DNA from: Chthoniobacter flavus
GTDB taxonomy: Bacteria; Verrucomicrobiota; Verrucomicrobiia; Chthoniobacterales; Terrimicrobiaceae
Assembly: GCA_945863785.1 (NCBI GenBank)
Contig: CAMBAQ010000043.1
Span: 1 to 12,505 of the forward strand
Direction of reading: 5' to 3'
Length of the DNA stretch: 12,505 nt
Below, piece by piece: positions 1 to 7,456 of this stretch. Position 1 is the first letter of the stretch; each line of letters begins with the position of its first letter. A model generated the notes under the pieces. It did not search any database and was not told the DNA's origin. It saw nothing but the letters and a program-made list of their open reading frames with translations. Position numbers and translations under genes: made by a program.

Positions 1-1
1 C

Positions 2-457
2 CTGCTGGATTTGAGCGACAAGGGAGATTGGATCGGGATGCGCCAGGAGTTGGTCCGCACCCAAGAGGACGTCGAAAATACCATGATGGAGCTCCGCGAC
101 GAGGAAATGGCGCACATGGTCAGCCTCGGGGGCTGGCTACGCGGATTCCAGATCGGAACCACCAGCACCGTCGAAAAATACAGCCCAGCGAAGGCCAATA
201 TTCTCGCGAAGGCCGATGTCATTGACTACTTTATTGACCGCTTGGACACCTTGAATCCCGACCTCAAGAAGACCGAAATGGTCACCGCCCTCGTGGAGGG
301 AATCAAAAAAATCCGCCTCGTGATTATCGAGACCCAAGGGGGGACTCCGACCGAAGCCCAAGTCGCCAAATTGAAGAAATTAGCCGATGAAGCCCAGTCT
401 GTTGCCACCGCTCATGTGGATAACGAAGGCCGGTTCACAAAAACCCCGAACCCATAA
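2..457 (+). CDS. Conserved-looking hypothetical protein, 5' end missing
   Basis: The reading frame is open from the first bases of the window to a TAA at 455-457, so the gene very probably begins upstream. A TTG at 11 is in frame but has no ribosome binding site and is probably internal. The visible 151 or so residues are hydrophilic and mostly helical, rich in charged residues, with no membrane segment or signal peptide. A stretch around residues 32-52 (DEEMAHMVSLGGWLRGFQI) is the most family-like part, and I associate it loosely with uncharacterised verrucomicrobial proteins. The C-terminus is a short polar tail. No catalytic motif is visible and I do not assign a function. It lies 69 bp upstream of nuoH on the same strand but does not resemble any complex I subunit. 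Confidence 0.7.
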   Translation: MLDLSDKGDWIGMRQELVRTQEDVENTMMELRDEEMAHMVSLGGWLRGFQIGTTSTVEKYSPAKANILAKADVIDYFIDRLDTLNPDLKKTEMVTALVEGIKKIRLVIIETQGGTPTEAQVAKLKKLADEAQSVATAHVDNEGRFTKTPNP

Positions 458-485
458 AAACCGACTTTTCTCCAGCTTGCGACTC

Positions 486-502
486 GACACACGGGCTGTG
501 TC
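486..502. other. Small perfect inverted repeat between the first gene and nuoH
   Basis: GACACA at 486-491 and TGTGTC at 497-502 form a perfect 6-bp stem around a 5-base loop. It lies 29 bp after the upstream stop codon. The only nearby T-run (about 520-526) starts some 18 bases later, directly before the nuoH ATG, so this is not a standard intrinsic terminator. It could be a weak terminator, an operator half-site pair, or chance. Confidence 0.25.
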
Positions 503-526
503 CGCTTTAATCACGATTCGTTTTTT

Positions 527-1708
527 ATGAACATCCTTACCGCGCTCATGCAACCGGAGGTTTTTTTGGTGTGGACCTCGTTGGCAAAGACCCTCGGACT
601 CCTAGGCGTGATCCTAGGTCTCGTTTCTTACACAGTTTACGCCGAACGCAAAATCTGCGCCTGGGTTCAAGACCGCGTGGGACCTAACCGAACCGGCATC
701 CCGCTCACCAAGTTCCGGATTTTCGGACTTGGCCAACCGATTGCCGACGCTCTCAAGCTTCTACTCAAGGAAAACTTCATCCCGAATGACGTAAACAAAT
801 TTTATTTTTACATCGCGCCGAAGCTCGCGATGGTCCCAGCGATCCTCGTATTGGCGGTGCTGCCCTTCGGAAGTTCTTTATTTGGAGTTCCGATGGTGAT
901 CGCCAATATCAACGTGGGCGTTCTTTACGTTTTCGCCGTTTCCTCGCTTGGGGTCTATGGCATCGTGCTGGCCGGCTGGGCCTCGAACTCGAAATACCCC
1001 TTCCTCGGCGGCATCCGCTCGAGCTCGCAGATGATCTCCTACGAACTGGCACTCGGTCTCTCGGTGATCCCGGTCTTCATGGTCTGCGGCACACTGAGCA
1101 TGCCCGACATCGTGCTTTGGCAACGTGAGAACGGCTGGATGATCGCCCCCTTCTGGGCCAAGGGTCTGAGTTGGGAAATGATTCTCTCCGCAGACGTCCA
1201 AGGCATCCTTGGTTCATTCGTTGCCGGATTTTCGCTTCAGAGGGTTCTTCTCTGGATCCCCATGCTGATTTCTTTCGTGATTTTCCTCATCGCGATGTTC
1301 GCGGAGACCAATCGCCTTCCGTTCGATCTTCCCGAGGCCGAGCAGGAACTCGTCGGCGGCTACCACACGGAATATTCCGGAATGGGATTTGCGCTATTTT
1401 TCCTTGGCGAATACGCCGCGATGATCGCCGGTTCCGGTGTGATCGTGACGCTTTTCCTCGGTGGCTGGAGTCTCCCGCTTCTGCCGGACGGATCCTTTCC
1501 AGGTATTCCCGGCGTGCTATTTGGCCTCATGAACATCGGCGTCTTCTTCGCCAAGGTGGTCGCGCTTTTGGTGCTATTCATCTGGGTGCGCTGGACTCTC
1601 CCGCGCTTCCGTTATGACCAACTCATGAAACTGGGCTGGTATTTCTTCTTTGAGTTGGCGCTGGTGAATATCTTCATCGCCGCCTTCATCGTGGCCTACG
1701 TCAAATAA
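527..1708 (+). CDS. nuoH: NADH-quinone oxidoreductase subunit H (complex I, NuoH)
   Basis: NuoH is the membrane subunit of respiratory complex I that forms much of the quinone-binding chamber where the membrane and peripheral arms meet. At 393 residues it is within the family range, with about eight hydrophobic helices. Two family signatures are clear: AERKICAWVQDRVGPNRTG at residues 39-57 near the first loop, and the acidic loop EAEQELVGGYHTEYS at 270-284, which lines the quinone cavity. The ATG at 527 follows a T-run and has no Shine-Dalgarno sequence, but the protein starts at the expected place ahead of helix 1. The downstream neighbour is hisD, 6 bp away, and not nuoI, so this copy lies outside, or at the very end of, any nuo cluster. 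The assignment is near certain from the motifs. Confidence 0.97.
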   Translation: MNILTALMQPEVFLVWTSLAKTLGLLGVILGLVSYTVYAERKICAWVQDRVGPNRTGIPLTKFRIFGLGQPIADALKLLLKENFIPNDVNKFYFYIAPKLAMVPAILVLAVLPFGSSLFGVPMVIANINVGVLYVFAVSSLGVYGIVLAGWASNSKYPFLGGIRSSSQMISYELALGLSVIPVFMVCGTLSMPDIVLWQRENGWMIAPFWAKGLSWEMILSADVQGILGSFVAGFSLQRVLLWIPMLISFVIFLIAMFAETNRLPFDLPEAEQELVGGYHTEYSGMGFALFFLGEYAAMIAGSGVIVTLFLGGWSLPLLPDGSFPGIPGVLFGLMNIGVFFAKVVALLVLFIWVRWTLPRFRYDQLMKLGWYFFFELALVNIFIAAFIVAYVK

Positions 1709-1714
1709 TCCCTG

Positions 1715-3001
1715 ATGCAAATTCTCCGACCGAGTGACAAGGGCTACCAGCGCAGGTTGCTAGATTTAAATCGCCGGTTTGCATCTGATCCCGCCGTCAA
1801 GGGATCCGTCGAAGAAATCCTCTCTGCCGTTGCCAAAGAGGGCGATGCCGCACTCCTGCGTTATACAAAAAAATTCGGCGGCCCCGATTTGGAAGCCCGT
1901 GGGATTCCTGTGACGCCTCAGGAAGTCGCCTCCGCCTTGGCCGAACTCCCCGCCGAGACGGCGAAAGCGATTCAAGCAGCCAAAGCGAATGTAAAAGCCT
2001 TTGCAAAACGGAGCCTGAAAAAAAGTTGGTTCATGAAAAACCGGCAGGGTGCCATCGTCGGTGAGCGTCATGAACCCTTCCGCCGCGTTGGCATTTACAT
2101 TCCCGGCGGCACAGCCCCACTCGTTTCGACCGCGGTCATGACGTGCACGTTGGCCGCCACCGCTGGCGTAGACGAGATCGTCGCCACGACTCCATCCGGT
2201 CCGGACGGCAAAGTCCACCCCGCCCTTCTCGCAGCCCTCAGTCTTTGCGGCGCCACTGAGATCTACCGTGTGGGCGGCGCTCAGGCTGTTGCTGCAATGG
2301 CCTACGGAACCCCAACCATCCGCCGGGTCCAAAAGATTTTCGGTCCGGGAAACTCCTATGTCGTCGAAGCCAAGCGCCAGGTTTTGGGAGCGGTCGCCAT
2401 CGACCTCCTTCCGGGCCCGAGTGAAGTGCTCGTGATCGCGGACAAAAAAGCCAAGCCCGACTGGATCGCGGCCGACCTACTCGCCCAAGCCGAACACGGC
2501 CACGGGAGCCAAGCGATCTTGGTCACCGATTCTGAAAAAATTCTGACTGGCACAGCTAAGGCCATTGAGCGTCAATCCAAGCTCTCGAAGCGCCCCTCAG
2601 AACTCGCCAAGGCCCTCAAAAACACGCTCCTCATCCTCGTCAAGGACATGGATGCCGCCATCCAAGTCGCCAACGATTATGCCGCCGAGCACGTCTCGAT
2701 CGCGACCGAGTTTCCCGGCGAGGTCTCCCTCTCCCTTCACACTTCGGGAGCCATTTTCCTCGGCGGTCTCTCACCTGTTGTCGCAGGCGATTTCCTCGCT
2801 GGTCCGAGCCACGAACTACCGACCGGCGGGGCTGGAAAATCTTTCGCAGGACTCACGGTGGATCAATTCCAACGTCGCACGAGCGTGGTGATGTATGACG
2901 AAGACTCGCTGCGCGCCTCGCTGCCATTCCTCGAGACCTTCAGCTCCATCGAGGGACTCGACGCCCATGGTCGCTCGGCATCCATCCGACTTAAAAAGTG
3001 A
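1715..3001 (+). CDS. hisD: Histidinol dehydrogenase
   Basis: HisD catalyses the last two steps of histidine synthesis, oxidising L-histidinol to L-histidine with two NAD+, using a zinc ion. The 428-residue length is typical. Recognisable blocks in order are RRVGIYIPGGTAPLVST near residue 124, GGAQAVAAMAYGT near 188, KIFGPGNSYV near 208, LLPGPSEVLVIAD near 231, QAEHGHGSQ near 259 (a zinc-ligand region), NDYAAEHVSI near 321 carrying the catalytic Glu-His pair, AGPSHELPTGG near 364, and a C-terminal EGLDAHGRS block with the last conserved His. All expected catalytic and zinc-binding positions appear present. No other his gene is in the window. The gene follows nuoH by 6 bp, and its TGA overlaps the folP GTG start, which suggests co-transcription and translational coupling. 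The start has no Shine-Dalgarno sequence. Confidence 0.97.
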   Translation: MQILRPSDKGYQRRLLDLNRRFASDPAVKGSVEEILSAVAKEGDAALLRYTKKFGGPDLEARGIPVTPQEVASALAELPAETAKAIQAAKANVKAFAKRSLKKSWFMKNRQGAIVGERHEPFRRVGIYIPGGTAPLVSTAVMTCTLAATAGVDEIVATTPSGPDGKVHPALLAALSLCGATEIYRVGGAQAVAAMAYGTPTIRRVQKIFGPGNSYVVEAKRQVLGAVAIDLLPGPSEVLVIADKKAKPDWIAADLLAQAEHGHGSQAILVTDSEKILTGTAKAIERQSKLSKRPSELAKALKNTLLILVKDMDAAIQVANDYAAEHVSIATEFPGEVSLSLHTSGAIFLGGLSPVVAGDFLAGPSHELPTGGAGKSFAGLTVDQFQRRTSVVMYDEDSLRASLPFLETFSSIEGLDAHGRSASIRLKK

Positions 3002-3837
3002 TTTGGAAGGTTCGGGGTCAGTCGCTCGATATCACGCACCGCGCGCTGCTGATGGGGATCGTCAACGTCACCCCAGATTCCTTCTCGGATGGGGGATCTT
3101 TTCTTGATCCCCTCGCTGCATGCAAACAGGGATTAAAGCTTGTTGAGGAAGGGGCGGATATCCTCGATATCGGCGGCGAATCCACCCGGCCCGGCTCCCA
3201 CAGCGTCCCACTCGAAGAGGAAATCCAACGTGTGATCCCCGTGATCCAGAGACTGCGCCAGGAGACGAAGGCCTTGATTTCGATTGATACCAACAAGGCT
3301 GCCGTCGCTCAGGCCGCCATGGATGCGGGTGCGGACATTATCAATGACATCACCGGCCTGCGTGGAGATGAGAATATGCCGAGCGTCGTTTCTCAATCCG
3401 GAGCCGGCGTCATCATTATGCACATGAAAGGGACGCCCCGCACGATGCAGGATGCCCCCGCCTATCAGGATATCATGAGCGAAATCGGGGATTTTTTTCG
3501 ACAGTCCGTCGCTCTCGCTTTATCCTCTGGCATCGATCCCATGAGCATCGCCCTCGACCCAGGAATTGGTTTTGGAAAAACACCTGAGCACAATCGCCAG
3601 TTGCTCGTAGAGATCGGTTCATTTGCAAAAACCGGACACCCGATCCTCGTCGGTGCTTCCCGCAAGTCGTTTCTAGGCTGGTTAGCGGGTTCGTCAGCGA
3701 TGGACGACCGATTCTGGCCTGGCGTGGCGACTACCTCCCTCTGCCGCGAGCGAGGAGCAAAAATCTTTCGCGTTCACGATGTGAAACCCCACCACGATGC
3801 CCTGCGCATGACGGAGGCCATCCTAAATCATGTTTGA
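2998..3837 (+). CDS. folP: Dihydropteroate synthase
   Basis: FolP condenses 6-hydroxymethyl-dihydropterin diphosphate with p-aminobenzoate to give dihydropteroate in folate synthesis, and is the sulfonamide target. The protein is a single TIM barrel of 279 residues, a normal length. Signatures are MGIVNVTPDSFSDGG at residues 19-33, ILDIGGESTRPGS near 56 (the pABA/sulfonamide loop), SIDTNKAAVAQAA near 96, a NDITG strand near 116, DPGIGFGKTPEHN near 188, and GASRKSFLG near 219 for pterin-diphosphate binding. The start is GTG at 2998, sharing four bases with the hisD stop (GTGA). The start is fixed by the short N-terminus before the first barrel strand. The 3' end overlaps cdaA by 8 bp. FolP next to GlmM is common in proteobacteria; here cdaA and a CdaR-like gene lie between them. 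Confidence 0.97.
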   Translation: MIWKVRGQSLDITHRALLMGIVNVTPDSFSDGGSFLDPLAACKQGLKLVEEGADILDIGGESTRPGSHSVPLEEEIQRVIPVIQRLRQETKALISIDTNKAAVAQAAMDAGADIINDITGLRGDENMPSVVSQSGAGVIIMHMKGTPRTMQDAPAYQDIMSEIGDFFRQSVALALSSGIDPMSIALDPGIGFGKTPEHNRQLLVEIGSFAKTGHPILVGASRKSFLGWLAGSSAMDDRFWPGVATTSLCRERGAKIFRVHDVKPHHDALRMTEAILNHV

Positions 3838-4705
3838 GCAATCCACCCTATTTTTGCGCCAGCAATGGACGTCCGCCGTAGAGGTGGGAATTCTGGCTGT
3901 GGTCATTTACTACATCTACACGTATCTCCGAGGTACCCACGGGGCGCGGATCCTGATCGGCCTAGCCTTGGTATTTCTGACCCTCACGCTCGTCTCTCAA
4001 ATCCTCAATCTGGAGGTGATCAGTTGGCTACTGCGGAGCATTTCGGTCTTTCTGGCCATCGCGCTGGTCGTGATATTCCAACCCGAGTTGCGGCGCGCCC
4101 TCACGGAATTGGGCAGTCATCGCTTTTTCTCCTCTTCCTTTGAGGAAAGGGAAACCATCGAGGACATCACCGATGCCGTTTTTGAATTGGCAAGCAAGGG
4201 ATTCGGTGCCCTCATCGCCATCGAGCGCGACATCCATCTCAAGACCGTCATTGAGACCGGCGTTTCTCTGGATGCGGAATTCTCAAAAGAACTCGCCTTG
4301 ACCATCTTTCACCCCAAGACGGTTCTGCACGATGGTGGCGTTGTCGTCAGCGGCGACCGCATCGTGGCCGCCGCCTGCATTTTTCCCCTCACCCAACGCG
4401 AAGACCTGGATCGCAACCTCGGCCTGCGTCACAGAGCGGGTCTGGGCCTGAGCGAGGAGTCGGATGCCGTCATGCTCATTGTGTCCGAGGAAACCGGCCA
4501 AGTTTCGATTTGTCACGGCGGGATCATTGAACGAAATCTCAGTGTGGAAAAATTCCGCCAGCGCCTGAGCAAGCTTCTGCTCCATGAAAAATATGAAAGC
4601 GATCATCCTGAACAACTGGAAGGCCAAACTCTCGAGCCTGATTCTGGCCCTAGCACTCTGGTATCTCATCAAGCAGAACGTCGCTCGGACACCCGATCGA
4701 TATGA
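3830..4705 (+). CDS. cdaA: Diadenylate cyclase, CdaA type (c-di-AMP synthase)
   Basis: CdaA (also called DacA or YbbP) makes the second messenger c-di-AMP from two ATP at the membrane; in other bacteria c-di-AMP controls potassium and osmolyte balance and cell-wall state. Three hydrophobic helices occupy residues about 15-80, followed by the linker FQPELRRALTELG and a DisA_N cyclase domain of about residues 100-255. The metal/catalytic motif is at 168-170 but reads DGG, where most family members have DGA. The second motif, RHR, is intact at 200-202 within LGLRHRAGLGLSEESDA. The last 40 or so residues are hydrophilic, look unconserved, and overlap the mini CdaR gene in another frame. The ATG overlaps folP by 8 bp; a GGAGG lies about 12 bases upstream, rather far for a ribosome binding site. 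The family assignment is secure. Confidence 0.94.
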   Translation: MFEQSTLFLRQQWTSAVEVGILAVVIYYIYTYLRGTHGARILIGLALVFLTLTLVSQILNLEVISWLLRSISVFLAIALVVIFQPELRRALTELGSHRFFSSSFEERETIEDITDAVFELASKGFGALIAIERDIHLKTVIETGVSLDAEFSKELALTIFHPKTVLHDGGVVVSGDRIVAAACIFPLTQREDLDRNLGLRHRAGLGLSEESDAVMLIVSEETGQVSICHGGIIERNLSVEKFRQRLSKLLLHEKYESDHPEQLEGQTLEPDSGPSTLVSHQAERRSDTRSI

Positions 4706-4769
4706 TTTTGGTCGCGGTCCGGCTGCTGGCATCACCAGCAATGAGGTACCCAAAATTCCTTTTAAATAG
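4584..4769 (+). CDS. Short CdaR/YbbR-like single-helix membrane protein
   Basis: CdaR (YbbR) is the usual membrane partner and regulator of CdaA and is normally encoded between cdaA and glmM. This 61-codon frame sits exactly there. Its start, MKNMKAIILNNWKAKL, followed by a hydrophobic helix at residues 15-29 (LSSLILALALWYLIK), resembles the N-terminal anchor of YbbR proteins, where NNW-K-LSL-LA--LW is typical. About 30 residues remain after the helix, so the repeated extracytoplasmic YbbR domains are absent. The first 122 bases overlap the cdaA 3' end in a different frame, and the stop lies 2 bp before the glmM ATG. An alternative ATG is at 4593, and neither start has a clear Shine-Dalgarno sequence. 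It could be a real mini protein, a decayed cdaR, or coupled to cdaA translation. The similarity is judged by eye from hydrophobicity and pattern. Confidence 0.62.
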   Translation: MKNMKAIILNNWKAKLSSLILALALWYLIKQNVARTPDRYDFGRGPAAGITSNEVPKIPFK

Positions 4770-4771
4770 AC

Positions 4772-6145
4772 ATGAATCAAAAAAAGCTTTTTGGAACTGA
4801 CGGCGTTCGCGGCGTCGCCAATATCGAACCCGTCACAGCCGAGACCGCACTCAAGCTCGGTCGCGCCGCAGCCCATGTCTTCGCTGAGACTCGCGCTCAC
4901 GCCCGCAGCGGGCGCTTGAAAATTGTCATCGGCAAAGATACCCGACTCTCCGGATACATGCTCGAGCACGCGATGGTCGCGGGACTGACCTCGCTCGGTT
5001 GCGATGCCCTTCTCATCGGCCCGCTTCCGACGCCGGGCGTCGCCTACATCACACGTTCCCTGCGAGCCGACGCCGGCATCGTCCTCTCCGCGTCACACAA
5101 TCCCTACGAGGACAACGGCATCAAATTTTTCCGTCACGATGGGTATAAGCTGGATGATGAAATCGAAGCTCGGATCGAAAATCTCGTCTTCAGCGGCGAG
5201 ATCGAGACAATCCGCCCCACCGCGACCAAGATCGGCAAGGCGCACCGCATCGATGATGCCTTGGGGCGCTACGTGGAATTTGCGAAGCAAAGCTTCCCGC
5301 GCGGCTTCACGCTCGAATCCCTTCGCGTCGCGTTAGATTGCGCCAACGGCGCCGCCTACAAATCCAGTCCCTGCATTCTTCGTGAGCTTGGAGCCGACCT
5401 GATCGTTCACAACAACCACCCGACCGGCACTAACATTAACACCCATTGCGGGAGCACGCATCCCGAGCACATCCAGCGCTTCACCCAGGAATGTAAGGCC
5501 CAGATCGGCATCACGCACGACGGCGACGCCGACCGCATGTTGCTTTGTGATGAGAATGGGGAACTCGTCGATGGCGACGAAATCATGGCCATCGCCGCAG
5601 TCGACTACCTGAAACGCGGATGCCTGAATGGAAATACGCTCGTCGCTACTGTGATGAGCAACTTCGGCCTCGATGAGACGCTTGAAGCCCATGGTGGCCG
5701 CGTGCTTCGCACCAAAGTTGGCGACCGCTACGTGATCGAGGCCATGCTTCGCGAAGGATACAATGTCGGTGGCGAGCAGAGCGGCCACATGATCTTCGGT
5801 GACTTCGCAACCACAGGAGACGGCATTGTCAGCGCGCTTCAGATCCTCCGCGTGATGATTGAGACCGGTCAACCTCTCAGCGAACTCAAAAAAGTCCTGA
5901 AAAAATACCCTCAAGCCCAGCGCAACCTTCGCGTGAAGGACAAGCCGGCCTTGGAGACCATCTCGGGTTTACAGACCCTTCTCAACGAAGCCGAATCGAC
6001 CCTGAAAGGCAAAGGCCGCGTCCTTCTTCGCTACTCCGGCACAGAGCCAAAAATCCGCCTCCTTCTGGAAGGTCGGGAACAAGATGTGATCGATCAGCAT
6101 GCCGATCGCATTGCCGGATTGCTTCAAGAAACCATCGGCGCCTAA
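4772..6145 (+). CDS. glmM: Phosphoglucosamine mutase
   Basis: GlmM converts glucosamine-6-phosphate to glucosamine-1-phosphate, feeding UDP-N-acetylglucosamine for peptidoglycan and lipopolysaccharide. The 457-residue length is normal for the alpha-D-phosphohexomutase fold. The start MNQKKLFGTDGVRGVAN matches the family N-terminus and fixes the ATG. The catalytic phosphoserine is S108 in SASHNPYEDNGIKFF. The magnesium loop DGDADR begins at residue 250, with D250, D252 and D254. The sugar-binding loop GEQSGH is at 334-339, and the phosphate-binding RYSGTEPKIR begins at 420. The gene starts 2 bp after the mini CdaR stop and ends the plus-strand run. Linkage with cdaA is meaningful because in other bacteria CdaA and GlmM interact physically and GlmM restrains cyclase activity; whether that holds here is inference. 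Confidence 0.97.
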   Translation: MNQKKLFGTDGVRGVANIEPVTAETALKLGRAAAHVFAETRAHARSGRLKIVIGKDTRLSGYMLEHAMVAGLTSLGCDALLIGPLPTPGVAYITRSLRADAGIVLSASHNPYEDNGIKFFRHDGYKLDDEIEARIENLVFSGEIETIRPTATKIGKAHRIDDALGRYVEFAKQSFPRGFTLESLRVALDCANGAAYKSSPCILRELGADLIVHNNHPTGTNINTHCGSTHPEHIQRFTQECKAQIGITHDGDADRMLLCDENGELVDGDEIMAIAAVDYLKRGCLNGNTLVATVMSNFGLDETLEAHGGRVLRTKVGDRYVIEAMLREGYNVGGEQSGHMIFGDFATTGDGIVSALQILRVMIETGQPLSELKKVLKKYPQAQRNLRVKDKPALETISGLQTLLNEAESTLKGKGRVLLRYSGTEPKIRLLLEGREQDVIDQHADRIAGLLQETIGA

Positions 6146-6152
6146 AAATCGG

Positions 6153-6704
6153 CTACCAGAAAAGAATCGCACACACCAGTAGCGTCACACCGTAACCGAC
6201 GCCACCAAGGCAGGCTAACTTCCAACGTGTCGTCGAAGCTGTGACCACCTTGATCGCATCGCGCACAAGGTAGGGCATTCCAACCATGAACAGGCCCGCC
6301 AACACCCACCCGTAGGCCAACGTCACCAGCAGCAATCGACTCGTCTCCGTGCGCAGAACGGCGGACTCAAGCAACACCTCGGCGGCCAACAGCAGGAGCA
6401 TTCCAAGCGCCCTCGCTGCCAGAAATTCTTCCACGTAAAGCCACGTAAGAATCGCGCCGGCCACGATGCCAATGAGCATAATTTGACGAAGCTTCGAAAA
6501 TTCCCCCAAATCGACTTCTTGAACGAGAAGAAAGGCCCACACCGCCGCCGCTATCAACAAAAGGGTCGCCGCTAACCGGGAGCGCGGAAAGCTTTTCGCA
6601 AAGGCCATCGCTGAGGAGGTTCCAACCCATGCCGCCGCATGACCGAGCAGCAAAATCACACCGACAGCGATACCGACGGACTGTAAAGAAAGGGAATAGA
6701 TCAT
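6153..6704 (-). CDS. Hypothetical six-helix integral membrane protein
   Basis: I do not recognise this 183-residue protein. It is very hydrophobic, with six likely membrane helices at about residues 8-26, 44-62, 75-92, 97-114, 124-143 and 163-182, and short polar loops. The loop after helix 5 (PYLVRDAIKVVTASTTRWK) is the longest basic stretch. There is no cleavable signal, cofactor motif or transporter signature. Its ATG overlaps the stop codon of rnc in the arrangement TAATG, so ribosomes finishing rnc can plausibly restart here; no Shine-Dalgarno sequence is visible. The stop codon lies only 7 bp from the glmM stop on the other strand, leaving no room for separate terminators. Its role cannot be inferred from rnc alone. 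Confidence 0.85.
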   Translation of the reverse strand: MIYSLSLQSVGIAVGVILLLGHAAAWVGTSSAMAFAKSFPRSRLAATLLLIAAAVWAFLLVQEVDLGEFSKLRQIMLIGIVAGAILTWLYVEEFLAARALGMLLLLAAEVLLESAVLRTETSRLLLVTLAYGWVLAGLFMVGMPYLVRDAIKVVTASTTRWKLACLGGVGYGVTLLVCAILFW

Positions 6705-7450
6705 TAGTTTTGGAGATTCAGCAATGGCGGCGGCACTTTATCGGATTTTTCCCAATGGCGCTCGCTGAGCGCGACTTGGGCGGCGGCGACTTGCGCTTCC
6801 TTTTTACTCGATCCGCATCCGCGTCCGAGTTCCCGACCATTCCAAACCACACTGCAAATGAAGTTTTTCGAATGTTCCGGACCGCTTTGCGAAAGGATCT
6901 GATATTCCGGAGCGGCCGGCTCGATCGCCTGCAAGATTTCCTGCAAAAACCCCTTGGGATTGATCTCTTCGGGTTGGTTGGCGATCTCCGTGAAAACCTC
7001 CTCCATCTGACGTAGGATAAAAATACGCGCGGCATCGAAACCGCCATCAAGGTAGATCGCGCCAACAAGGGACTCGAAGACATCCGCAAGAGTGGAGGCT
7101 CTTTCGCGCCCCCCGCTGGCTTCCTCTCCGCGACCCATCATGATGTAGGATCCGAGATCCAGCTTGGCCGCGCGATTGCGCAGCGCTGTGCGTGAGACGA
7201 TGCGTGTGCGGAGCTTGGTGAGCTGACCCTCGCCAAAATCGGGAAACATACGGAAAAGATGCTCGGTCACGGAAACCTGGATCACGGAATCACCCAAAAA
7301 TTCGAGACGCTGATTATCAAAAGGATAGTTTTTCCGTTCGAGAGAAATACTCGGATGCGTGAGCGCCTCTGCAAGAAGAAGCCCGTTGCGGAATTTGTAC
7401 AAAATCCGCTCCTCGAGAGGATTCATAATCGAGTTTTTCAAAGCTTCCAT
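6704..7450 (-). CDS. rnc: Ribonuclease III
   Basis: RNase III cuts double-stranded RNA, including rRNA precursors and structured mRNAs. With the start at 7450 the protein has 248 residues. The catalytic domain carries RLEFLGDS at about 48-55 (metal ligands E50 and D54) and ADVFESLVGAIYLDGG at about 122-137 (D123 and E126). A double-stranded RNA-binding domain follows from about 164 to 231, ending GSSKKEAQVAAAQVAL. All catalytic residues appear intact. The start is uncertain: in-frame ATGs also occur at 7456 and 7426 and a TTG at 7498, none with a Shine-Dalgarno sequence. An AAGGAG lies upstream but has no well-spaced in-frame start. The family helix NPLEERILYKFRNGLLLAEALTHPS begins just after the 7426 ATG. 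The stop is shared with the downstream membrane protein start. Confidence 0.95.
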   Translation of the reverse strand: MEALKNSIMNPLEERILYKFRNGLLLAEALTHPSISLERKNYPFDNQRLEFLGDSVIQVSVTEHLFRMFPDFGEGQLTKLRTRIVSRTALRNRAAKLDLGSYIMMGRGEEASGGRERASTLADVFESLVGAIYLDGGFDAARIFILRQMEEVFTEIANQPEEINPKGFLQEILQAIEPAAPEYQILSQSGPEHSKNFICSVVWNGRELGRGCGSSKKEAQVAAAQVALSERHWEKSDKVPPPLLNLQN

Positions 7451-7456
7451 GACCAT

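Noticed and set aside
1766..2332. Open frame of 188 codons on the minus strand inside hisD
   Set aside because: It lies wholly opposite a strongly conserved gene, shows no recognisable motif, and its composition is what the complement of GC-rich codons produces.
4283..4969. Open frame of 228 codons on the minus strand across cdaA, the mini CdaR gene and glmM
   Set aside because: It is antisense to three supported genes and covers the DGG and RHR motifs of CdaA; no protein family is recognisable and no start signal is seen.
5333..5914. Open frame of 193 codons on the minus strand inside glmM
   Set aside because: It is the complement of the conserved GlmM active-site and sugar-binding regions and has no motif of its own.
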